A program made the translations under genes and the position numbers. A stretch of DNA of 48,847 bases from Chloroflexota bacterium. GTDB taxonomy: Bacteria > Chloroflexota > Anaerolineae > JAAEKA01. The stretch lies in the NCBI GenBank assembly GCA_029558955.1, contig JAKQCW010000253.1, positions 1 through 48,847 of the forward strand, given 5' to 3'. The notes below the pieces were generated by a model that saw only the letters and a program-made list of their open reading frames with translations, was not told where the DNA came from and made no database searches. Below are positions 1 to 7,609 of the stretch, piece by piece; within the stretch, counting starts at the first letter, position 1; each line of letters opens with the position of its first letter.

Positions 1-5
1 GCCAG

Positions 6-30
6 ACCCGGCTGAAGCCTCGACTCCGGG
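6..30 (+). repeat. Single degenerate copy of the 29-bp repeat found as an array at 24874
   Basis: This segment matches the core of the tandem 29-bp unit at 24874-25199 (core ggctaaagcctcgactccg) with a few substitutions, in the same orientation. It lies just upstream of the dtxR-like promoter, so the unit is a dispersed family and not a purely local expansion. Confidence 0.75.
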
Positions 31-54
31 CCTGGGGACGACTGCGGCCCGGAT

Positions 55-82
55 TTGACAGCGTCATTGATCTGACTATAAT
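55..82 (+). promoter_or_regulatory. Consensus sigma70-type promoter of the iron locus
   Basis: TTGACA (55-60) and TATAAT (77-82) are both perfect consensus hexamers, separated by 16 bp. Transcription would start near 89, about 22 nt before the ATG at 111. It is the strongest-looking promoter in the window. Confidence 0.85.
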
Positions 83-99
83 TTAGCACATCCTAAATT
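80..99 (+). promoter_or_regulatory. Palindromic operator, probable DtxR/MntR binding site
   Basis: AATTTAG, six bases, then CTAAATT form a perfect 7-bp inverted repeat. It overlaps the last bases of the -10 box and the expected transcription start. DtxR/IdeR/MntR operators are AT-rich palindromes with TTAG/CTAA-like half-sites, and the next gene is a DtxR-family repressor. Metal-dependent autorepression is therefore the natural inference. Confidence 0.65.
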
Positions 100-110
100 T
101 GAGTTTAGCC

Positions 111-785
111 ATGTCAACACCAGAGATCACCTCGGCCCATCAGGATTACCTCAAGACCATCTACATGCTGCTCAGTCGCGGCCAGGAGGCGTCGAACTCA
201 GCCATCGCCCAGGCTTTGGGCGTGGCGCCGGCCTCGGCCACCAACATGGTCAAGCGGCTGGCCGAGGCCGGCTTGATCGAGCATGTTCCCTACCGCGGCG
301 TGCAACTGACCCCGGCCGGCCAGCAGGTGGCGCTGGAGATGGTGCGCCATCACCGGCTGATCGAGCTCTTCCTGCACGATGTGCTGGAGATGTCCTGGGA
401 CCAGGTGCATGTGGAGGCTGAACGGCTGGAGCACGCCATCAGCGAAGAGGTGGAGGAGGCCATCGCCCGCAAGCTGGGCTATCCCACCTTCGACCCGCAC
501 GGCGATCCCATCCCCGACCGCCACGGCCGGCTGGCCGCGGCCGATGCCGGGCTGCCGTTGACCGCGCTGGAGCCGGGCTGCCCGGCGCGGCTGGCGCGGG
601 TGCATGCCCAGGATGGGGAGCGGCTGCGCTACCTGGGGGAGCTGGGGCTCTACCCGGGCGCCCAGGTCACGGTGTTGGAGCGCGCACCCTTCCGGGGGCC
701 GCTGCTGGTGGCGGTGAACGGCATGTCGCACATGCTGGCCTTCGACCTGGCCGCCGAGCTTTCTGTGGAGATGAACCATGCCTGA
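111..785 (+). CDS. DtxR/MntR-family metal-dependent repressor with C-terminal FeoA-like domain
   Basis: A 224-aa cytoplasmic transcription factor that should repress the iron locus when metal is bound. It has an N-terminal winged helix (about 10-65), a dimerisation/metal domain (about 75-135) and a C-terminal SH3-like FeoA domain (about 150-222). Likely ligands by alignment to the family are D12, H81, E85, H100, E104, E107 and H108. Glutamate replaces the DtxR cysteine at the C102-equivalent position, as in MntR. A TTG twelve bases upstream is possible, but ATG 111 follows the promoter at a normal distance and gives the usual family N-terminus. It overlaps the next gene by 8 bp. Context suggests iron sensing, while the ligand set looks MntR-like, so the metal is uncertain. 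Confidence 0.88.
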   Translation: MSTPEITSAHQDYLKTIYMLLSRGQEASNSAIAQALGVAPASATNMVKRLAEAGLIEHVPYRGVQLTPAGQQVALEMVRHHRLIELFLHDVLEMSWDQVHVEAERLEHAISEEVEEAIARKLGYPTFDPHGDPIPDRHGRLAAADAGLPLTALEPGCPARLARVHAQDGERLRYLGELGLYPGAQVTVLERAPFRGPLLVAVNGMSHMLAFDLAAELSVEMNHA

Positions 786-1824
786 TCCCTTGTTGGCCCT
801 GTTGATCGGCGCGCTGTTGCTGGCGGCCGCTCTGGCGGTCTTTTGGCCCCAGCGCGGCCTGTTGGCCCGCTGGCAGACGCGCGCCCACGTCGATGACCGG
901 GTGCGCACCGAGGACGCCCTGAAGCACATCCACAAATGCCAGATGCGCGGCCGGCGTCCCACCCTGGAGAGCGTGGCCGGCGCGTTGGGCATCTCCACCG
1001 AGGCGGCCGCCCGCGTGCTGAGCGCCATGCAGGCCGCGGGCCTGGTCAATGTGGCCAGCGGCGACTATGCGCTGACCCCGCAGGGGCGCGCCGCGGCCTT
1101 GCACATCATCCGCGCCCACCGCCTCTGGGAGAGCTACCTGGCCGAGCGCACCGGCTATCACGAGCAGGAATGGCACCAGCAGGCCGAGCGGCTGGAGCAC
1201 GACCTGCAGCCGGCCGAGGTCGAGGCGCTGGCCGCGCAGTTGGGGCGGCCCACCCACGATCCCCACGGCGACCCCATCCCCGACGCCGATGGTCGCTTTG
1301 TCTATCACGGGGGCCAGCCCTTGCCCGCGCTGGCGCTGGACACCCCCGGCCGGATCGTACACATCGAGGATGAGCCGGAGACCGTCTACGCCCAACTGAT
1401 CGCCGAGGGGCTTTATCCCGGCATGGAGGTGCGGCTGACGGAGGTGTCGCCCACCCGGGTGCGCTTCTGGGCCGACGGGGATGAGCATCTGCTGGCCCCC
1501 TTGCTGGCGGCCAACATCTCGGTGCGGCCCTTGCCTGAGGCCGCGGCGCAGAGCGGGCCGGCCGGCGTGGAGAGCGCCGAGACCCTGGCCACGCTGCGGC
1601 CTGGCCAGCAGGGCCAGGTGGTGACCCTCTCCCCCCGCATCCGCGGGGCCGAGCGCCGCCGCATGATGGATCTGGGCATCCTGCCGGGCGCGGTGATTGC
1701 GGCTGAGCTGATCAGCCCCAGCGGCGATCCGACCGCCTACCGCATTCGCGGCGCGATGATCGCGCTGCGCCGTGAGCAAGCCCAGTTGATCAACATCCAA
1801 CGTTTGGCGGAGACGACCGCATGA
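778..1824 (+). CDS. Membrane-anchored DtxR-like protein with two FeoA domains
   Basis: A 348-aa protein of unusual architecture. A single N-terminal membrane helix (about 4-23) is followed by a DtxR-type winged helix (about 40-100) and a DtxR dimerisation segment that keeps family-type His/Glu positions ([15 protein letters not shown]). Two tandem FeoA-type SH3-like domains follow (about 185-240 and 260-345). FeoA is a small partner of the FeoB transporter. This protein may supply that function at the membrane, or sense iron there. It is translationally coupled at both ends, overlapping the regulator by 8 bp and the FeoB GTPase gene by 4 bp. No free FeoA gene is present in the locus, which supports a FeoA role. 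DNA binding by a tethered winged helix is untested. Confidence 0.8.
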   Translation: MPDPLLALLIGALLLAAALAVFWPQRGLLARWQTRAHVDDRVRTEDALKHIHKCQMRGRRPTLESVAGALGISTEAAARVLSAMQAAGLVNVASGDYALTPQGRAAALHIIRAHRLWESYLAERTGYHEQEWHQQAERLEHDLQPAEVEALAAQLGRPTHDPHGDPIPDADGRFVYHGGQPLPALALDTPGRIVHIEDEPETVYAQLIAEGLYPGMEVRLTEVSPTRVRFWADGDEHLLAPLLAANISVRPLPEAAAQSGPAGVESAETLATLRPGQQGQVVTLSPRIRGAERRRMMDLGILPGAVIAAELISPSGDPTAYRIRGAMIALRREQAQLINIQRLAETTA

Positions 1825-2750
1825 ACGAGCATTCAGATCGCAACAATGGCCACCAGGCCGCGCCGGCCGCGAGCGACGGGAAGGAGTTGAACTTCTCCGA
1901 AGAAGTTCAACTTCTGTCGGGAGAGATGCCGGATGACGACCCCAACTTCACCCTGACCGTTCAGCCAGCGCCGGCCGGCCACAGCGCCGCGGGCTGCGCC
2001 ACTTGCCCATCGCACAACGCGGCCCACTTGCAACGGCTGGGCATCGACATGGCGAACTGGAACTATGTGGTTGCGCTGGCCGGCAACCCCAACGTGGGCA
2101 AGAGCACCGTCTTCAACGCGCTGACCGGGCTGCGCCAGCACACCGGCAACTGGCCGGGCAAGACGGTGGGCCGCGCCGAGGGAGGCTTCGAATTTGGCGC
2201 CAGCCGCTACAAGCTGGTGGATCTGCCCGGCACCTATTCGCTGCTGGCCACCAGCCTGGACGAGGAGGTGGCGCGCGATTTCATCCTCTTCGGCCGGCCT
2301 GACGTGACCATCGTGGTAGCCGACGCCACCCGGCTGGAGCGCAACCTGAACCTGGTCTTGCAGGTGTTGGAGATCACCGATCGCGTGGTGGTCTGTCTGA
2401 ACCTGATGGACGAGGCGCGGCGGCACGGGCTGGTGGTGGATGAACGCCGGCTGGCGCGCGACCTGGGCGTGCCGGTGGTTCCCACCGAGGCGCGCCAGCG
2501 CAAGGGGCTGGCCGAGCTGCTGCAAGCGGTGGACGACGTGGCCACCGGCCGCGTGGTCACCAAGCCGCACCGCATCAAGAGCGAGCCGCCCGCGCTGAAG
2601 CAGGCAGTCGGCCAGTTGACTGCCCAGTTGGAGCGCGCCTTCCCCACCCTGCCCAACGCCCGTTGGGTGGCGCTGCGGCTGCTGGACGGCGATCCGCGCA
2701 TCGTTGAGGCGGTGCAGCGCGGCGAGCTGGGCGAGCTGGACGCGGCGTGA
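1821..2750 (+). CDS. feoB: FeoB GTPase domain protein (soluble half of a split FeoB)
   Basis: A 309-aa protein carrying the G domain and following helical domain of the ferrous-iron transporter FeoB. G1 is GNPNVGKST (88-96), G3 is DLPG (134-137) and G4 is NLMD (194-197). An N-terminal extension of about 80 residues contains a CxxC (C59, C62) with a nearby histidine, which might bind metal. The reading frame ends before any membrane segment. The channel half is a separate gene starting 43 bp downstream. It overlaps the upstream gene by ATGA. Codons about 22-31 contain a perfect 11-bp hairpin in the DNA. Confidence 0.9.
   Translation: MNEHSDRNNGHQAAPAASDGKELNFSEEVQLLSGEMPDDDPNFTLTVQPAPAGHSAAGCATCPSHNAAHLQRLGIDMANWNYVVALAGNPNVGKSTVFNALTGLRQHTGNWPGKTVGRAEGGFEFGASRYKLVDLPGTYSLLATSLDEEVARDFILFGRPDVTIVVADATRLERNLNLVLQVLEITDRVVVCLNLMDEARRHGLVVDERRLARDLGVPVVPTEARQRKGLAELLQAVDDVATGRVVTKPHRIKSEPPALKQAVGQLTAQLERAFPTLPNARWVALRLLDGDPRIVEAVQRGELGELDAA
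1886..1911. repeat. Perfect 11-bp inverted repeat inside the 5' end of the feoB GTPase gene
   Basis: GTTGAACTTCT and AGAAGTTCAAC pair perfectly around a 4-nt loop (ccga). The hairpin lies about 65 nt after the start codon. Its AT content stands out from the GC-rich surroundings. It may be an inserted palindrome or may act on the mRNA. Confidence 0.7.
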
Positions 2751-2793
2751 GACGCGCTGGACGCCGCGTGTGAATCGGACTTGAGGTTGAGCT

Positions 2794-4272
2794 ATGACTG
2801 TAGGATTTGCACCCGGGCTGTCCCGGGGTCATGACCAGAACGACCCGCCGCCTGGCGTCGATGCCATCCTGGCCGAGGCGCAACGGCTGCGCTGGGAGAT
2901 CGGCGGCGATTTTCATCAGGCGCTGATGGAGGCCATCTACACCGACGCCTCCAACATCGCCGACCGTGCGGTGACCCGACCTGGGGAGCGGCCGCGTTTC
3001 GATCTGGATCGCAGCATCGACCGGCTGGTGACCAGCCGCGTCTGGGGCTTTCCGCTGATGCTGGCGATGCTGACGGCGGTTTTTTGGATCACCATCACCG
3101 GCGCCAACATTCCGTCGCAACTGCTGGCCGATCTGCTGATCGGCAAGGGCGTTCCCTTGCTGCACAGCATCGCCGCGGCGCTCAACCTGCCCTGGTGGCT
3201 GAGCGGGCTGCTGATCGACGGCATGTATCTGGCCACCGCCTGGGTGGTGAGCGTCATGCTGCCGCCCATGGCCATCTTCTTCCCCCTTTTCACCCTGCTG
3301 GAGGATTTCGGCTATCTGCCGCGCGTGGCCTTCAACCTGGACAACCTGTACAAGAAGGCCGGCGCGCATGGCAAGCAGTCGCTGAGCATGATGATGGGCT
3401 TTGGCTGCAACGCGGCCGGCGTGGTGGCGACCCGCATCATCGACAGCCCGCGCGAGCGGCTGATCGCCATCATCACCAACAACTTCGCCCTGTGCAATGG
3501 CCGCTGGCCGACGCAGATCCTGATCGCCTCCCTCTTCATCGGCGGGCTGGCGTCGGCGCAGTGGGCCGGTCTGATCTCCGCGCTCTCGGTGGTGGGGATC
3601 GCGCTGCTGGGGGTGCTGCTGAGCTTTCTGCTCTCCTTCAGCCTCTCGCGCACCGTGCTCAAGGGCCAAGTCTCCACCTTCAGCCTGGAGCTGCCCCCCT
3701 ACCGGCCGCCGCGCGTCCTGCAGACCATCTACACCTCGATCATCGACCGCACGCTGATCGTGTTGTGGCGGGCCGTTACCTTTGCCCTGCCGGCCGGCGC
3801 GGTCATCTGGCTGATCTCCAACATCCATGTCGGCGGCGTCAGCCTGGCTGAGTATCTGGTGAACTTCCTCAACCCGCTGGGGCTGCTGCTGGGCCTGAAC
3901 GGCGTGATCCTGGTGGCTTACATCGTGGCCATCCCGGCCAACGAAATCGTCATCCCCACGATCCTGATGCTGACGGTGCTGACCACCGGCGTAACCGGAC
4001 TGGGCGCGGGCGCGGGTGTGATGTTCGAGACCGACAACAGCGCCGACCTGATGACCCTCTTCACGGCCGGCGGCTGGACGCTGCTGACGGCCGTCAACCT
4101 GATGCTGTTCAGCCTGATCCACAACCCGTGCAGCACCACCATCTACACCATCTTCAAGGAGACGGGCAGCCGCAAGTGGACCGCGGTGGCCGCGCTGACG
4201 CCGCTGGCCATGGGTTTCATCGTGACCTTCTTCGTGGCGCAGATTTGGCGGCTGGTGGCAGGAGCGCTATGA
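2794..4272 (+). CDS. feoB: FeoB membrane channel protein (transport half of a split FeoB)
   Basis: A 492-aa polytopic inner-membrane protein equivalent to the C-terminal part of FeoB. After about 70 soluble residues it has roughly eight hydrophobic helices. Gate-type motifs are present: [17 protein letters not shown] with the conserved cysteine, and a second cysteine in ALCNGRWP. Its own ATG follows a gaggttgag-like ribosome site. The preceding gene ends cleanly 43 bp upstream, and the two proteins together (about 800 aa) equal a full-length FeoB. This looks like a stable gene split, not a decayed gene. It should form the Fe(II) pore operated by the upstream GTPase. Confidence 0.87.
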   Translation: MTVGFAPGLSRGHDQNDPPPGVDAILAEAQRLRWEIGGDFHQALMEAIYTDASNIADRAVTRPGERPRFDLDRSIDRLVTSRVWGFPLMLAMLTAVFWITITGANIPSQLLADLLIGKGVPLLHSIAAALNLPWWLSGLLIDGMYLATAWVVSVMLPPMAIFFPLFTLLEDFGYLPRVAFNLDNLYKKAGAHGKQSLSMMMGFGCNAAGVVATRIIDSPRERLIAIITNNFALCNGRWPTQILIASLFIGGLASAQWAGLISALSVVGIALLGVLLSFLLSFSLSRTVLKGQVSTFSLELPPYRPPRVLQTIYTSIIDRTLIVLWRAVTFALPAGAVIWLISNIHVGGVSLAEYLVNFLNPLGLLLGLNGVILVAYIVAIPANEIVIPTILMLTVLTTGVTGLGAGAGVMFETDNSADLMTLFTAGGWTLLTAVNLMLFSLIHNPCSTTIYTIFKETGSRKWTAVAALTPLAMGFIVTFFVAQIWRLVAGAL

Positions 4273-4286
4273 TCGATCTGTCCCCT

Positions 4287-4349
4287 GCTCGGGCCGGTCT
4301 CCTGACCGTGCCCGCCACGACCGGGCACGGTCAGGAGACCGGCCCGAGC
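4287..4349. terminator. Perfect 28-bp stem hairpin after feoB, built from two inverted repeat copies
   Basis: The arms 4287-4314 and 4322-4349 are perfectly complementary over 28 bp, with a 7-nt loop. Each arm contains the GGTCTCCTGACC core of the hairpin repeat seen at 40689-40980 and 45434-45494. It starts 14 bp after the feoB stop, so it could terminate the operon, although no T-tract follows. Confidence 0.7.
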
Positions 4350-4401
4350 TAAGCTAAGTGATCTGTGTGAAGTCACCGCACCCGTCTGTGGCGCCTTGCA
4401 G

Positions 4402-4430
4402 TTGACCTGGTCCCCTGGTTGGTCTACAAT
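4402..4430 (+). promoter_or_regulatory. Promoter upstream of the ubiD-like gene
   Basis: TTGACC (4402-4407) and TACAAT (4425-4430) are separated by 17 bp. Transcription would start near 4437, just before a short open frame with its own ribosome site. Confidence 0.7.
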
Positions 4431-4449
4431 TGCCGGTAGAGGTGCTCAC

Positions 4450-4506
4450 ATGACCACTACCGTTGATCCGGAAATTGCCCGCTACAACGTGGACATCATT
4501 TGGTGA
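4450..4506 (+). CDS. Possible 18-residue leader peptide
   Basis: ATG 4450 is preceded by a good ribosome site (gaggtg) and lies just downstream of a credible promoter. The frame reads MTTTVDPEIARYNVDIIW and stops at 4506, 39 nt before the likely start of the decarboxylase. It may be a translated leader that controls the downstream gene, or the remnant of a lost gene. The sequence shows no family resemblance that I recognise. Confidence 0.35.
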   Translation: MTTTVDPEIARYNVDIIW

Positions 4507-4545
4507 TTGACTCACTGTGATGCAGAAGGCTTGAGAGGCACACCC

Positions 4546-5892
4546 TTGAACCTGCGAACTTTCATCGATGCGGTCCGTGAGACTGGCGATCTGGCGACCA
4601 TCCGCCGGCCGGTCGATCCATATCTGGAGATGGCGCCGGTGATCGCGGCGCTGGATGGCCGGCCGGTGCTGTTCGAGTCGGTGGTCGGCAGTGAATTTCG
4701 CGTGCTGGCAGGTCAATGCTCCGACCGCCGCTACTTCGCGCTGACGCTGGACTGCCCGCAGGATCAGGTGATGTTGCGCCTGGCCGAGGCCTTCGCCAGC
4801 CCGCAAAAGCCGCCGGCGGTGGCCCGGGCCGATGCGCCCTGCCAGCAGGTGGAGATGGATCCGGCCGACCTGCGCCGGCTGCCCTTCCTGACTCACTACG
4901 CGGGGGACGCCGGCCCCTACGCCACCGCGGCCATCGCCATCATCAACGACCCGGACAGCGGCCCCAACGTCAGTTTTCACCGCTGTCTGCGGCTGGATGA
5001 CCGGCGTATGGCCGCGCGCATCGTGGAGCGCCGCGGCACGGACACCGCGCTGCAGAAGACGCCTGGCGATCTGCCCGTGGCGCTTTGCATCGGCCTGCCG
5101 CTGCACGTGCTGCTGGCGGCCAGCATGGCCCCTGAGCCGGGGGTGGATGAGCTGGCCATCGCCCATGCCCTGGCCCCCACGCCGGTGGTTCGCTGTCTGG
5201 GCAACGATCTGCTCGTCCCCGCCGAGGCTGAGTTTGTCCTGGAGGGGCGCATCACCCATCGCGCCGCGGCCGAGGGGCCCTTCGTGGACCTGACCGAGAC
5301 CTGGGACGGGATGCGCCAGCAGCCGGTGATCGAGATCGACCGCATCACCCACCGCCAGGATGCCATCTACCACGCCCTGCTGCCGGGGATGTTGGAGCAC
5401 AAGCTGCTGATGGGCATGCCCAAAGAGCCCAGCATCTACGCCGCGGTCAATCAGGTCGTGGCCTGCCGCAATGTCAGCATCACGCCGGGGGGTGCCTCCT
5501 GGCTGCACGCGGTGGTGCAGATCGACAAACGCCACGCCGACGACGGCCGGCGCGCGGCCGAGGCTGCCTTCCGCGGCCATCCCTCCCTCAAACATGTGGC
5601 GGTGGTGGATATGGACATCGACCTCTACGATGCGCACGACGTGGAGTGGGCCATCGCCACCCGCTTTCAGGCCGATCGCGACCTGATGATATGGGAGAAC
5701 CAGCCCTCGTCGTCGCTGGACCCCTCGGCCAGCCACACGCCGGGCCAGAAATCGCGCAGCGCCAAGATGGGACTGGACGCCACCATCCCCTGGGAGGGGC
5801 CGGAGCAGGGCCCGCGCCTGCACCAGTTCCAGCGGGTGGTCCTGCCCAAGGCCGAGCTGAGCCGCTATCTGCAAACCGGACAGGAGCCCTGA
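4546..5892 (+). CDS. UbiD-family prenylated-FMN decarboxylase
   Basis: About 448 aa of a UbiD/YclC-type (de)carboxylase. These enzymes use prenylated FMN made by a UbiX-type prenyltransferase to decarboxylate aromatic or unsaturated acids in the cytoplasm. Family-like segments include NVSFHRCLRLDDRRMAARI in the flavin-binding region, EGPFVDLTET, and the C-terminal KMGLDATIPW. I chose TTG 4546 because GAGAGG lies 8 nt upstream; TTG 4507 is an alternative start. No ubiX-like gene is in the window. The substrate cannot be read from the sequence. The methyltransferase gene starts 2 nt after the stop, so the two are co-transcribed. Confidence 0.85.
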   Translation: MNLRTFIDAVRETGDLATIRRPVDPYLEMAPVIAALDGRPVLFESVVGSEFRVLAGQCSDRRYFALTLDCPQDQVMLRLAEAFASPQKPPAVARADAPCQQVEMDPADLRRLPFLTHYAGDAGPYATAAIAIINDPDSGPNVSFHRCLRLDDRRMAARIVERRGTDTALQKTPGDLPVALCIGLPLHVLLAASMAPEPGVDELAIAHALAPTPVVRCLGNDLLVPAEAEFVLEGRITHRAAAEGPFVDLTETWDGMRQQPVIEIDRITHRQDAIYHALLPGMLEHKLLMGMPKEPSIYAAVNQVVACRNVSITPGGASWLHAVVQIDKRHADDGRRAAEAAFRGHPSLKHVAVVDMDIDLYDAHDVEWAIATRFQADRDLMIWENQPSSSLDPSASHTPGQKSRSAKMGLDATIPWEGPEQGPRLHQFQRVVLPKAELSRYLQTGQEP

Positions 5893-5894
5893 AT

Positions 5895-6704
5895 ATGCCC
5901 TCGATCACAGACCAGACGCATCTGCTGGGGGAGCAGTACAACACCTCAGCCAATCTGAGCGCGCGCAGCTCACTGCACGAACGTTTCAGCGTCAATCAAC
6001 AGGGCTGGCACCCGTGGGTCTTCGACCAGCTTGCCAGCCTGCCGGAGAGCAGCCGCATCCTGGAACTGGGCTGCGGCCCGGGCTGGCTGTGGGTTCACAA
6101 CTGGCAGCGCATCCCGCCGGGCTGGGAGATCACGCTGACCGACCTGTCGCCCGGCATGATCGCTCAGGCGCGCCAGAACTTGGCAGCAGAGGGCGAGGCG
6201 CGTTTTCGTTTCGACGTGATCGACGCGCAGGAGATCCCCTATCCCGATGCGGCCTTCGATGCCGTGGTGGCCAACCACATGCTCTACCACGTGCCTGACC
6301 GGCCGCGGGCGCTGGCTGAGATCAGGCGCGTGCTCAAGCCGGGGGGCCAGCTCTTGGCCGCCACCAATGGCCACAACCACATGGCCGAGCTCTGGGAGAT
6401 CGTGCTCCAGGTGACCGACGCGACGCGCGACGCCAATCGTTCCGAGTTTCACTTCGGCCTGGAAAGCGGCCGGGAGCAATTGCAGCCCTGGTTCGACGTC
6501 ATCGAGCGCCGTGACTACCCCGACGCCTTGCTGGTCACCGAGGCTGAGCCGTTGATCGCCTACGCCGCCAGCAGCGCGCTGTGGGGGGTGCAGGGGGACG
6601 CGGCCGCGACCGAACGGCTGGCCGCCCATGTTCGCCGCCAGCTTGCCAGCGAAGGGGTGATTCGCATCAACAAGAACTCGGGGATATTCGTGGCCCGCCG
6701 ATGA
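5895..6704 (+). CDS. Class I SAM-dependent methyltransferase
   Basis: A 269-aa cytoplasmic methyltransferase. Motif I is ILELGCGPG (about residues 55-63). An acidic strand end TDLSPGM is followed by the DAQEIPYPDAAFDAVVANH segment, typical of the Methyltransf_11/UbiE-like fold. ATG 5895 begins 2 nt after the decarboxylase stop and the gene overlaps the next one by ATGA, so it sits in the middle of a three-gene operon. Pairing with a UbiD enzyme is reminiscent of quinone or aromatic metabolism, but the substrate is not evident. Confidence 0.85.
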   Translation: MPSITDQTHLLGEQYNTSANLSARSSLHERFSVNQQGWHPWVFDQLASLPESSRILELGCGPGWLWVHNWQRIPPGWEITLTDLSPGMIAQARQNLAAEGEARFRFDVIDAQEIPYPDAAFDAVVANHMLYHVPDRPRALAEIRRVLKPGGQLLAATNGHNHMAELWEIVLQVTDATRDANRSEFHFGLESGREQLQPWFDVIERRDYPDALLVTEAEPLIAYAASSALWGVQGDAAATERLAAHVRRQLASEGVIRINKNSGIFVARR

Positions 6705-7450
6705 GCGAACCCCCGAAAAGGCGACCGGGGAGACTGGTTCTGCCGCTGCTGGCCTTGTTATTGGTCCTGTGCGGCGCGCTGATCCTGGTCGGCCTGGCCG
6801 TGCAGCCGCGCCTGGCCGTGGCCGCCGATCAACTGCTGCGCCTGCGGGCCTGGTTCAGCGACCCGGCGGCCAACCCGGAGTGGACGGTGCTGGGCGGCCA
6901 GCGCTGCCTGCCTGACGCGCCCATGCTGATGCCCACGCCCGGCTACATCGGCTTTGGCTGGGATGACAGCTTCCGTCCCGGCCACCGCCACAGCGGCTAC
7001 GACATCTTCACCCCGGACGGCGCAGTCAACGTCACGCCGGTCATTGCCGCCTACGACGGCTATCTGACGCGTGAGCCGGGCTGGCGCAGCGCGGTGATCA
7101 TCCGTCATCCTGACTTCCCCGCCATCGTCCCCGGCGCAGAGATATGGACCTACTATGCTCACATGGCCTCGGCCGACGGCAGCGAGTCCTTCATTGCGCC
7201 CCAGTTCCCGGCTGGCACGCGTGAGTTGTTCGTGCCGGCCGGCACGCTCTTGGGCTACCAGGGCAACTGGTCAGGCAACGCCGCCAACCCCACCGGCATC
7301 CACCTGCACTTCTCCATCGTCAGATCCACGCCCGGCGGCGGCTACGCCGACGAGACCGATATCGTCAACACCTACGATCCCGGCCCCTTCCTGGGAGTGA
7401 CGCGCAACGCGGCCGGGGTGTTGGTCTGCGCGGGGGCAATCACGCCGTAA
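6701..7450 (+). CDS. Membrane-anchored M23 (LytM-type) metallopeptidase
   Basis: A 249-aa protein with an N-terminal signal-anchor helix (about 13-35) and an extracytoplasmic peptidase M23 domain. Zinc-site residues are visible: H97 and D101 in HSGYD, and H201/H203 in HLH. M23 enzymes cut peptidoglycan cross-bridges or other glycine-rich peptides. The start is fixed by the ATGA overlap with the methyltransferase gene. Its link to the decarboxylase and methyltransferase is positional only. Confidence 0.85.
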   Translation: MSEPPKRRPGRLVLPLLALLLVLCGALILVGLAVQPRLAVAADQLLRLRAWFSDPAANPEWTVLGGQRCLPDAPMLMPTPGYIGFGWDDSFRPGHRHSGYDIFTPDGAVNVTPVIAAYDGYLTREPGWRSAVIIRHPDFPAIVPGAEIWTYYAHMASADGSESFIAPQFPAGTRELFVPAGTLLGYQGNWSGNAANPTGIHLHFSIVRSTPGGGYADETDIVNTYDPGPFLGVTRNAAGVLVCAGAITP

Positions 7451-7609
7451 CATTCCATCGGATGGCGCGAAACCGGGTCAGTTTTCGTTTAGCTCTGTGA
7501 GGGCCTGACAGGCGGGCGCAGATGACGCCGGGGCTGCACACCAATCTTATTCCCGCCTTTCGTAGGCAGGGAGTGGCCGTTCGTAGTCGACATCGATGCA
7601 GAGGCCAGC

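Noticed and set aside
2731-2793. Frameshift or nonsense error joining the two FeoB halves
   Set aside because: The stop lies at a domain border, the downstream gene has its own start and ribosome site, and the read-through frame meets another stop soon after.
4354-5874. 506-codon open frame opposite the UbiD-type gene
   Set aside because: Same GC-driven antisense pattern; no ribosome site or motif.
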